Origin: Pseudomonadota bacterium
GTDB taxonomy: Bacteria; Pseudomonadota; Gammaproteobacteria; Steroidobacterales; Steroidobacteraceae
Direction: 5' to 3'
Assembly (NCBI GenBank): GCA_021792815.1
Contig: JAJYTX010000006.1
Span: forward strand, 1 to 31,126
DNA length: 31,126 nt
Shown here: positions 7,772 through 13,520 of the stretch, piece after piece
Layout of the letters: each line of letters starts with the position of its first letter
How positions within the stretch are numbered: the stretch's first letter is position 1
Notes under the pieces: model-generated
Databases searched by the model: none
The model's input: the letters and a program-made list of their open reading frames with translations, nothing else
What the model was told of the DNA's origin: nothing
Program-made: the position numbers and the translations under genes

Positions 7772-7800
7772 TGCCCCCAATCTTGCCCCCACTTTGCACG
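7772..7800. repeat. Integrase arm-site candidate, tRNA-proximal end
   Basis: TGCCCCCA at 7772-7779 and 7784-7791 (12-bp step), then TGCAC at 7795-7799, the same layout and orientation as 1778-1806. A further TGCCCCC lies at 7741. The site is about 100 bp inside the att core at 7902 and just upstream of the integrase start, so binding there could also control integrase expression. Confidence 0.6.
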
Positions 7801-7901
7801 CTCTCGCAAGGTCTAGCGGCGTCCCGTTTTCTGCAATACTATTCTAAGTGATTGATTTATAGAGTAAACTGCACAAAGCGGGATCGAGTGGGACAGGGTA
7901 G

Positions 7902-7925
7902 TGGTGGGCCGTGTAGGGATCGAAC
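7902..7925. repeat. tRNA-proximal att core
   Basis: The 24 bp shared exactly with 1700-1723. Here it is the 3' end of the intact tRNA-Lys gene, so integration left the tRNA functional. Confidence 0.93.
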
Positions 7926-7977
7926 CTACGACCAAGAGATTAAGAGTCTCCTGCTCTACCAGCTGAGCTAACGGCCC
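7902..7977 (-). tRNA. tRNA-Lys(CUU), island attachment target
   Basis: A complete 76-nt cloverleaf on the minus strand with CCA encoded. The acceptor GGGCCGT pairs with ACGGCCC, the D arm contains AGCTCAGCTGGTAGAGC, the anticodon loop CTCTTAA gives CUU (Lys), and the T arm holds GTTCGATC. It is the last of three tRNAs in the operon and ends at the island's att core. Confidence 0.97.
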
Positions 7978-8020
7978 ATATTTTTTCGCGCAAGCCGCCC
8001 GGGGCGGCTCTCGCCGGATC

Positions 8021-8097
8021 TGGGGTGGACGATGGGACTCGAACCCACGACAACCGGGATCACAACCCGGGACTCTACCAGCTGAGCTACGTCCACC
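8021..8097 (-). tRNA. tRNA-His(GUG)
   Basis: 77 nt including the extra G at position -1, which faces C73, and an encoded CCA. The anticodon loop TTGTGAT between CCGGG and CCCGG gives GUG (His). The T arm holds GGGTTCGAGTCCC. It lies 43 bp upstream of tRNA-Lys in the same transcript. Confidence 0.97.
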
Positions 8098-8162
8098 ATC
8101 ATCGAACTCACGCCGGGAAATCCAACCTCGCCACGCACGTCCCGTCGCGCGCGCAACCGTCA

Positions 8163-8296
8163 TGCCCGGCAGGACTTGAACCTGCGACCCACTTGCGGCC
8201 TCAAACGAAGCCACCCCAGGTCGCTGGCGTGCCCGGCAGGACTTGAACCTGCGACCCACTTGCGGCCTCAAACGAAGCCACCCCAGGTCGCTGGCG
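8163..8296 (-). repeat. Two tandem 67-bp units repeating the tRNA-Arg 3' end
   Basis: Units 8163-8229 and 8230-8296 are identical. The first 27 bases of each on the plus strand (TGCCCGGCAGG through CTGCGACC) equal 8297-8323, the T-arm and acceptor 3' strand of tRNA-Arg. In the boundary-proximal copy the tRNA CCA is also reproduced (TGGCG, 8225-8229). The other 40 bases are a spacer that carries GCGACC at one end, able to pair with GGTCGC at the other in RNA. The 5' tRNA half is absent, so neither unit can make a tRNA. The layout resembles the tyrT (rtT) repeats of E. coli, which also carry a tRNA 3' fragment. Confidence 0.9.
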
Positions 8297-8368
8297 TGCC
8301 CGGCAGGACTTGAACCTGCGACCACCGGCTTAGAAGGCCGGTGCTCTATCCAGCTGAGCTACGGGCAC
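8292..8368 (-). tRNA. tRNA-Arg(UCU)
   Basis: 77 nt with CCA encoded. The acceptor GTGCCCG pairs with CGGGCAC, the D arm contains AGCTCAGCTGGATAGAGC, and the anticodon loop CTTCTAA between CCGGC and GCCGG gives UCU (Arg, AGA/AGG). It is the first tRNA of the operon, about 65 bp from the promoter start region. Confidence 0.97.
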
Positions 8369-8440
8369 GCGGGTGCATCGCTCGATCGCCCGCACACCGG
8401 CGTCCGGACCCTGCCGACAGACCTGCCGCACGGGGCGCGC

Positions 8441-8470
8441 ATCATACGGAACCCTCGGTGCCAGCGTCAA
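8441..8470 (-). promoter_or_regulatory. sigma70 promoter of the tRNA operon with GC-rich discriminator
   Basis: On the minus strand, TTGACG (8465-8470) and TATGAT (8441-8446) are separated by 18 bp, each one or two changes from consensus. The bases after the -10 (GCGCGCCCCG) form a GC-rich discriminator, the known mark of stringently controlled stable-RNA promoters. The ppGpp response is inferred from that. Confidence 0.75.
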
Positions 8471-8483
8471 TTTCTGATTTTAC

Positions 8484-8500
8484 GCATGCCGCAGGCATGC
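8484..8500. repeat. Inverted repeat GCATGCC-GCA-GGCATGC
   Basis: A perfect 7-bp inverted repeat with a 3-base centre, between the tRNA promoter and the divergent CYTH gene. It lies about 14 bp upstream of the tRNA -35 and could be an operator or upstream element; the role is unknown. Confidence 0.4.
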
Positions 8501-8547
8501 CGCAGAGGCGATGCTAGGGTCCACTTTGCCACAAATCGGCCGCCGCC

Positions 8548-9237
8548 ATGTCTTCCGCAAAAACCGCGACCTCGTCCCCCACCGGCACCGGAACCCGCGA
8601 AATCGAATGGCAGCTCGCCGTCACGGACCTCGAGGCCGTACGGCGCTGGCTCGAGAAGCACAAAAAGATCGGCGCGCTGCTCATTCAGCCTCGCCCGCGG
8701 AAAATCTTACGCGATACCTACTTGGATACCGGAGATTGGCGCATATTTCTTGCCGATTTCGCCCTGAGGCTCCGCGAGACGTCCGACGGCGCAGAGGCCA
8801 CTCTCAAGAGCCTGCGCTCCGCTCGTGAAGGCCTGGCCGATCGGCAAGAGATCACTGAGCCTTTGCCTGAGCCGGACGATTGGCTGCGGAACGCGCACGG
8901 CGCTGTCGGGGCCCGGGTGCGCGAGATCGCCGACGGCGTGCCGCTCAAAACCCTCTTCACGGTCCACACCAAGAGGGAGCGATTTGCCGTCCACAATCCC
9001 CTGCATCCGGCGGATATCGGGGAAATCGCCCTCGACGAGACGGAATTCCGCTCCGCCGCGAACGTGTCCCTGGGCCGCCTGCAGCGGATCGAAGTCGAGG
9101 CGCTAGGACCTCCCCTGGCCGCGCTCGAGCGTCTCGTCGCCACGCTTCAGGAGCAGTGTGACCTCGAACCGGCCCCGGAGAACAAGTTCGCCGTCGGACT
9201 GCGCCTCACGGGACTGGTGCCTCCACCGCCGATGTAA
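8548..9237 (+). CDS. CYTH-domain (triphosphate tunnel) protein
   Basis: 229 aa. CYTH proteins form a beta tunnel that binds triphosphates; relatives hydrolyse inorganic triphosphate or thiamine triphosphate. Visible marks are the N-terminal EIEWQL (residues 18-23), the ALRLRE strand near 75, ATLKSL, RERF and GEIALDETEF with acidic ends, and IEVEALG near 180. The family signature ExExK reads E-I-E-W-Q, so the usual lysine is glutamine. Activity may therefore be altered or lost. No CHAD domain follows, unlike many bacterial two-domain versions. No clear ribosome site precedes the ATG. It is convergent with emrB (23 bp between stops) and divergent from the tRNA operon. Confidence 0.82.
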   Translation: MSSAKTATSSPTGTGTREIEWQLAVTDLEAVRRWLEKHKKIGALLIQPRPRKILRDTYLDTGDWRIFLADFALRLRETSDGAEATLKSLRSAREGLADRQEITEPLPEPDDWLRNAHGAVGARVREIADGVPLKTLFTVHTKRERFAVHNPLHPADIGEIALDETEFRSAANVSLGRLQRIEVEALGPPLAALERLVATLQEQCDLEPAPENKFAVGLRLTGLVPPPPM

Positions 9238-9260
9238 GCGCAGCGCGCTCCCGGGCGGGC

Positions 9261-10859
9261 TCAATGCGCCCCAGCGGAGATCGCGGCGGCGTCGGCGCCC
9301 GCCTTGACGGGCCGCGCGAACCAGATCAGGAACACCATCGCGACGAACAGGATCCCCGAGACGTAGAAGATATCGTCCGCGGACATCATGTAAGCCTGGT
9401 TGTCGACCAGGTGATTGAGCAGCAGCGCGCCCTGCTGGCTCGAGAGCCCCTGAGCATGCATCTGCGCCATGAACTGCCGGGCTTGCGGATTGGAGGTCAG
9501 GCTCGCAACCAGCCGGTCGTGGTGCAGCCTTGCGCGGCGCGACCAGAGTGTCGTCGTGATCGAAGTCGCGAATGAGCTGGCGGTGATGCGCGCGAAGTTG
9601 ATCAGTCCCGAGGCGGACGCGATGCGCTCGGAATCCAGGCCGGAGAACGCCAGCGCCAGCAGCGGAATGAAGAACGTGGCCAATGCCGCGCCCTGAATCA
9701 ATGTCGGCGTCAGCATTACATCGAAGCTCGCCTGCGTAGTGAAGTCCGCCCGCATGAACATGACTAGCGCGAAGATGAGGAAGGACACGGTGACGAACCA
9801 GCGTGGATCGAAGCGGTCAACCAGCCGTCCGACGAGGGGCGTCAGCACGATCGCGAGCAAGCCTACCGGGGCGAGCACCCAGCCCGCGAGTGTCGCGGTG
9901 TAGCCCATGTACTGCTGCAGCCACAGCGGCAGCAGTACCACGGTACCGAAGTACAAGCCATAGCCGATGGACATCGCCACCGAGGCCACCAGGAAATTGC
10001 GCCTGGCGAACAGGTGCAGGTCCACGACCGGGTGCTTGTCCGTCAGCTCCCACACGAGGAATACCGTGAAGGAAATCGCCGCCACGATGGTGAGCGTGAC
10101 GATGAATGGTGAGCTGAACCAGTCAAGATCCTTGCCCTTGTCGAGCATGATCTGCAGCGAGCCCACCCACAGAACGAGCAGCCCCAGCCCCACCTTGTCG
10201 ATGGGCAGGCGTGCCGTGGGTGTCTCCCGGCGCCGGTAGATCGACCAGGTGATGGCCGCGGCGACGATACCGATCGGCACGTTGATGTAAAAGATCCACG
10301 GCCAGGAGATGTTGTCCGTGATCCAGCCGCCGAGAACCGGCCCGACCACCGGGGCCACCAGCGTCGTCATCGACCACACCCCGAGGGCCGACCCGGCGCG
10401 GGACTTCGGGTAGCTCGAGAGCAGCAGCGCCTGCGACAGCGGAATCATGGGGCCGGCCACCAGCCCTTGCAGGGCGCGGAACAGCACCAGAGTGCTGAAG
10501 GTCGGAGCGAGCCCGCACAGCGCCGAGGTGATCACGAACAGCAGCGTCGAGGCGGTGAACAGCCGCACCTGCCCGAGGCGGCGGGTCAGCCAGCCGGTAA
10601 GCGGCATGGAGATGGCGTTGGCCACGACAAACGAGGTGATCACCCATGTGCCCCGATCGGGGGAAACCCCGAGATCGCCGGCAATCGCCGGGATCGACAC
10701 GTTGGCAATGGACGTGTCGAGCACATTCATGAACGTCGCGAGCGACAGGGCGAGCGTCCCGAGAACGACCGCCATGCCCTCGAGCGGCGGCAAGGGCTGC
10801 GGGAGCGCCGCCCGAGGCGGCGCTTGCGGCTCCTCAGCCACTGATTGCTCCTGTGCCAC
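9261..10859 (-). CDS. emrB: EmrB-type multidrug efflux transporter (MFS, DHA2)
   Basis: Inner-membrane proton-driven drug exporter, expected to have 14 transmembrane helices, working with the adaptor encoded upstream. Family motifs are visible: LDTSIANVSIPAI in helix 1 (motif D1), GWLTRRLGQVRLF after helix 2 (motif A), and GPVLGGWI followed by SWPWIFYINVP (motif C and the DHA2 signature). The N-terminal 28 residues are Pro/Ala-rich and cytoplasmic. Length is typical (532 aa). GTG 10859 and GTG 10841 both have a GGAG at fair spacing; the start is uncertain by 6 codons. It follows emrA by 16 bp, so the two are co-transcribed. No TolC-type outer-membrane gene is in the window. Confidence 0.93.
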   Translation of the reverse strand: MAQEQSVAEEPQAPPRAALPQPLPPLEGMAVVLGTLALSLATFMNVLDTSIANVSIPAIAGDLGVSPDRGTWVITSFVVANAISMPLTGWLTRRLGQVRLFTASTLLFVITSALCGLAPTFSTLVLFRALQGLVAGPMIPLSQALLLSSYPKSRAGSALGVWSMTTLVAPVVGPVLGGWITDNISWPWIFYINVPIGIVAAAITWSIYRRRETPTARLPIDKVGLGLLVLWVGSLQIMLDKGKDLDWFSSPFIVTLTIVAAISFTVFLVWELTDKHPVVDLHLFARRNFLVASVAMSIGYGLYFGTVVLLPLWLQQYMGYTATLAGWVLAPVGLLAIVLTPLVGRLVDRFDPRWFVTVSFLIFALVMFMRADFTTQASFDVMLTPTLIQGAALATFFIPLLALAFSGLDSERIASASGLINFARITASSFATSITTTLWSRRARLHHDRLVASLTSNPQARQFMAQMHAQGLSSQQGALLLNHLVDNQAYMMSADDIFYVSGILFVAMVFLIWFARPVKAGADAAAISAGAH

Positions 10860-10875
10860 GGCCGTGCTCCGCCGC

Positions 10876-12204
10876 TCAGTTCATCCAGCGATCGTCGGCG
10901 ACCACGCGCGGGAGGGCCGGCTGCGAAACGGCGCCTCTGTCGGCCACACGCAGCGTCCGGCCAACCGTCCCGGCGGTGTGCGCGGGAGAGACCCCGATCG
11001 CGTTCCTCACGCCTTGCGAGCCTCCTCCGGCCAGGTGCGCGGCACCGGGATCGTTGGCCGCGATGATCTCGCGCACCGTCTGCTTGGCTCGCGCGTCGGC
11101 CGTGCGGAAAACGCTCGTGGCGTCGTTGGGGCCGCTGTCTGCCACCTCCGGCAGCCTTGGGCTTCGGTCATGGCGTACATCGACATACGCCCTCATGGAC
11201 AGCCCGATCTGCAGCGGATGCGCGGCCAACTCCTTCGGGTCGAGCGCGATGCGCACCGGCACGCGCTGCACGATCTTGATCCAGTTGCCGGTGGCGTTCT
11301 GAGCCGGCAGCAGCGCAAACGCGGCCCCCGTTCCCGCCCCGAACCCCACCACGCGACCGTGGAACACCACCGCGCTCCCATACAGATCGGAGGTCAGCTG
11401 CACCGGCTGGCCCACCCGCATGTCTGCCAACTGCGATTCCTTGAAGTTCGCATCGATCCAGACCTGGTTGAGCGGCACGACCGACATCAGCGGCGTCCCC
11501 GGGGCCACGTGCTCGCCGAGCTGCACGTTGCGCTTGGCTACGAAACCGGAAACCGGCGCCGGCAGTACGGTGCGCGCATAGGTCAGGTAGGCATCGTGCA
11601 CCGCCGCGGCGGCGGCGCGCACCGCGGGATTGTTGGCGACAGTCGTGCCATCGACCCAGGCCCGATTCGCCGCCAGCTGCTGCTGCGCGGCCATCAGGGC
11701 GGCCTGCGCGGCCTGCACCGCATCCTCGGCGTGCTGCAGATCCTCACGCGAGATCGCGCCGGTACGCGCCAAGCGTGCACGGCGCTCATAGTCGGACTGC
11801 ACCCTGGCCAGCTCGGTCCGGCGGACCAGCACGTTCGCGCGCAGCGCATCGGTGGTCGCAAAGAGATTGCGCACCTGCCGCACCGTGCGGGCAAGCTCGG
11901 CCTCGGCCCGCTGCAACGCCACCTTGGCGTCGGTCGGGTCCAGGCGCACGAGCGGCTGCCCGGATCCGACGTACTGCGTGTTGTTGGCGTCGATGGACAC
12001 TACTGTGCCGGAGATACGGGGCGTGATCTGCACAACGTTGCCGGCGACGTACGCGTCGTTCGTGTACTCCATGTACCGCCCGTAGCGCACCCAGTACACG
12101 CCGTATCCAGCGCCGGCGACAAGAGAGACCGCAAAAATCACGGTAAGCCAACGAGCCCTGGGGGTCTTCCAGAACGCTCGCACCTTGTCTTCGCTACTCG
12201 TCAT
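10876..12204 (-). CDS. emrA: EmrA-type membrane fusion protein (HlyD family)
   Basis: Periplasmic adaptor that links EmrB to an outer-membrane channel. From ATG 12204: cytoplasmic residues 1-18, one membrane anchor 19-38, the first beta/lipoyl half (NDAYVAGNVVQITPRISGTV) near 49-70, an Ala/Arg/Glu-rich helical hairpin about 90-200, the second lipoyl half (LPAPVSGFVAKRNVQLGEHV) near 217-236, and a beta barrel to about 345. The protein then runs on for roughly 100 residues. The first half of that tail (to REIIAANDPGA) resembles normal EmrA ends, while the last 50 or so are extra, Ala/Gly/Val-rich and unassigned. ATG 12204 with GGAGG/GGAG upstream is preferred to TTG 12213. Confidence 0.92.
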   Translation of the reverse strand: MTSSEDKVRAFWKTPRARWLTVIFAVSLVAGAGYGVYWVRYGRYMEYTNDAYVAGNVVQITPRISGTVVSIDANNTQYVGSGQPLVRLDPTDAKVALQRAEAELARTVRQVRNLFATTDALRANVLVRRTELARVQSDYERRARLARTGAISREDLQHAEDAVQAAQAALMAAQQQLAANRAWVDGTTVANNPAVRAAAAAVHDAYLTYARTVLPAPVSGFVAKRNVQLGEHVAPGTPLMSVVPLNQVWIDANFKESQLADMRVGQPVQLTSDLYGSAVVFHGRVVGFGAGTGAAFALLPAQNATGNWIKIVQRVPVRIALDPKELAAHPLQIGLSMRAYVDVRHDRSPRLPEVADSGPNDATSVFRTADARAKQTVREIIAANDPGAAHLAGGGSQGVRNAIGVSPAHTAGTVGRTLRVADRGAVSQPALPRVVADDRWMN

Positions 12205-12518
12205 GGCCTCCAACTCCCGGCGACAGCCGCCTCACTCCCATTACTCGTTGCCGTGGCTAAAGATGCCTAGGCAAATATTTGGCAAAAAAAACCCTTCGAA
12301 CAAGCGCTCCGGCTCCGCGCATTTCCCGCTCCAGGCAAGCCCGCGGCGTCCATTCCGCTTCGCCATCCTTGAGGCACCGCGAACGCCCGACGCACACTCC
12401 AGCCCGTCCGCTCCCGGCAGTGCGACCCGCCCCTGCACACCTGTTTGCCGCATACGGCAAACCCCTGGATGCCGCTCCTGACCTGCCCCTCCCGGACAGT
12501 CGATCGCCGATTCGCGGC
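12205..12518. other. marR-emrA intergenic region
   Basis: No gene is convincing here. It contains the operator-like motif at 12263-12274, a run of eight A at 12284-12291, and a hairpin GTTTGCCG-CATA-CGGCAAAC (12443-12462) 57 bp beyond the marR stop. The hairpin lacks a U-tract. Its TTGCC...GGCAA arms also resemble a widely spaced MarR half-site pair. Confidence 0.5.
12263..12274 (-). promoter_or_regulatory. MarR-type operator candidate upstream of emrA
   Basis: On the minus strand the sequence reads TTTGCCTAGGCAT, a near-match to the MarR consensus TTGCC-N2-GGCAA; its central GCCTAGGC (12265-12272) is an exact palindrome. The same GCCTAGGC occurs in the marR promoter. A TTGCCA 17 bp before CTTTAG could be a weak promoter around it. 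Confidence 0.6.
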
Positions 12519-12992
12519 TCACCCCGCGTTATCGAGCATGCGGGAGAGGAATTCTTTCAACTGCTGCGCCTCGCTGCGGCTGAAGCCGTGCAGAAAGCGA
12601 TTCAGCACCCTCACCGAAATCTCGACCATCTTCGGATAGGCCACCTGGCCGGCGTCGGTGAGCTCCAGATAAATCAGCCTTCGATCCTTCACACAGCGCA
12701 CGCGGCGCACCAGACCCTTGTTCTCCAGCCGATCGATCATCCGTGTCATCGCCCCGGCGTCGTACGAAAGCTCCTTGCACAAGTCGGACGCCGACTTCTT
12801 GCTCTCGGAGCCCACGAGCCGCACGATCACCACGAATTGCGCGGCGGTAACCCCTAGCGAAAAGAGATACGGATCGGCGGCCAGATCACGGTCGAGCGCC
12901 GCGAGAGTCGCCACTTTCACCCGCGTCATCAGATAACCGATGCTTTCCCGCGGCTCGTAGGTGTCGACGTCGTAGATATTCGCCAAGGCCAC
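12519..12992 (-). CDS. MarR-family repressor of the efflux genes
   Basis: 157 aa, within the usual size. The winged helix-turn-helix is clear: SASDLCKELSYDAGAMTRMIDRLENKGLV (recognition helix near residues 67-95), followed by the wing with the family signature DRRLIYLELTDAG. Flanking helices (residues 16-45 and 120-150) form the dimer interface. Family members lose DNA affinity when they bind phenolic drugs or are oxidised; the sequence does not show which. Placed directly upstream of emrA-emrB on the same strand, it most likely represses both itself and the pump through the two operator motifs. GTG 12992 is used here; TTG 12986 has a better spaced GGAG. Confidence 0.92.
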   Translation of the reverse strand: MALANIYDVDTYEPRESIGYLMTRVKVATLAALDRDLAADPYLFSLGVTAAQFVVIVRLVGSESKKSASDLCKELSYDAGAMTRMIDRLENKGLVRRVRCVKDRRLIYLELTDAGQVAYPKMVEISVRVLNRFLHGFSRSEAQQLKEFLSRMLDNAG

Positions 12993-13026
12993 TCTCCAAA
13001 CACATCCCCCGTAAGGGATAGTACGT

Positions 13027-13055
13027 ATAATAGTTGCCTAGGCTGCAATTGTAAA
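13027..13055 (-). promoter_or_regulatory. marR promoter with embedded operator
   Basis: On the minus strand, TTTACA (13050-13055) and TATTAT (13027-13032) are separated by exactly 17 bp. The spacer contains GCCTAGGCAAC, with the palindrome GCCTAGGC at 13036-13043. A repressor bound there would block RNA polymerase, so self-repression by MarR is likely. The leader would be about 28 nt. Confidence 0.75.
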
Positions 13056-13208
13056 GGCAGAATTTGTATCCCTGAAGAGGGAGATCCTTCTCCCCCGGTA
13101 TCTCGTCCGGTTCGTGCTCGAGCGGGAAGGCGCCCCGCGGCATGGGCGCCGTGTCCCGAGACTGTCACAGACAGCGGCCATCATGGACGCCGTGACGGAG
13201 CCTCACCC

Positions 13209-13451
13209 ATGAGCCAAGAGACCATTCAAAGCCGCTGGCAGGCAGCCTTATCGGCCGCGGCCCGGCAGACCCTGTCGGTGCGCTGGCGCACCACCACGAA
13301 CGCCCTGAGGGCCGCGCAGCTCGAGTACCGCTCACTCTACTCGGCGGAGGAGATCGACATCCGCGCGCTGCGCAAAGCCGCTCAGCGGATCCATGACCTC
13401 GAGCAGCTGCGCAGCGCGCTCGAGAGCGACCTCGGCGGCAGGCCGGCCTAG
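13209..13451 (+). CDS. Small helical protein of unknown function (80 aa)
   Basis: Not recognised. It is soluble and almost wholly helical by appearance. Residues 1-40 are Ala/Arg-rich (WQAALSAAARQTLSVRW), and residues 45-75 are charged with heptad-like Leu/Ile spacing (EIDIRALRKAAQRIHDLEQL), suggesting a helical hairpin or coiled coil. ATG 13209 has GGAG about 8 nt upstream. It is divergent from marR and convergent with the gamma-glutamyltransferase gene. Codon use (strong G/C in third positions) matches its neighbours, which supports a real gene. Confidence 0.65.
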   Translation: MSQETIQSRWQAALSAAARQTLSVRWRTTTNALRAAQLEYRSLYSAEEIDIRALRKAAQRIHDLEQLRSALESDLGGRPA

Positions 13452-13474
13452 CCCCACCCGGCGGAGGGGATGAC

Positions 13475-13520
13475 GAGGCCGCCCCTGGGCGGGGGATCGG
13501 AGCGGCCCCGCCTCGGCCTC
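13475..13520. terminator. Possible bidirectional terminator
   Basis: GAGGCCG (13475-13481) pairs with CGGCCTC (13514-13520), with smaller GC-rich stems between. It lies between the convergent small gene and ggt and touches the ggt stop codon. No U-tract is present, so the call is weak. Confidence 0.3.

Larger units (their letters stand above)
1700..7925. mobile_element. 6.2-kb integrative island in tRNA-Lys(CUU)
   Basis: The element is bounded by 24-bp direct repeats of the tRNA-Lys 3' end. Cargo is on the minus strand: DUF4102 integrase next to the tRNA, a 270-aa unknown, an AlpA-like regulator, a TOPRIM/DUF3987 replication protein and two small unknowns. Paired TGCCCCCA sites lie inside both ends. 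There is no capsid, terminase, conjugation, toxin, resistance or metabolic gene, so it is a minimal integrate-and-replicate unit. That fits a P4-like phage satellite or a mobilisable cryptic island; nothing seen decides between them. All six genes are intact, suggesting recent arrival or continued activity. The outer integrase (478-1569) lies outside these boundaries. Confidence 0.9.

Noticed and set aside
8163..8296. CRISPR array or additional tRNA genes
   Set aside because: The two 67-bp units lack variable spacers, and each holds only a tRNA 3' fragment without a 5' acceptor strand.
10447..12270. 607-codon plus-strand frame
   Set aside because: Antisense to emrA and emrB; no recognisable content.
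12443..12462. Hairpin as marR terminator
   Set aside because: The stem is perfect but no U-tract follows on the minus strand. Kept only as part of the intergenic description.
12241..12522. 93-codon minus-strand frame between marR and emrA
   Set aside because: It overlaps the operator region and the marR end, has biased composition, no ribosome site and no recognisable fold.
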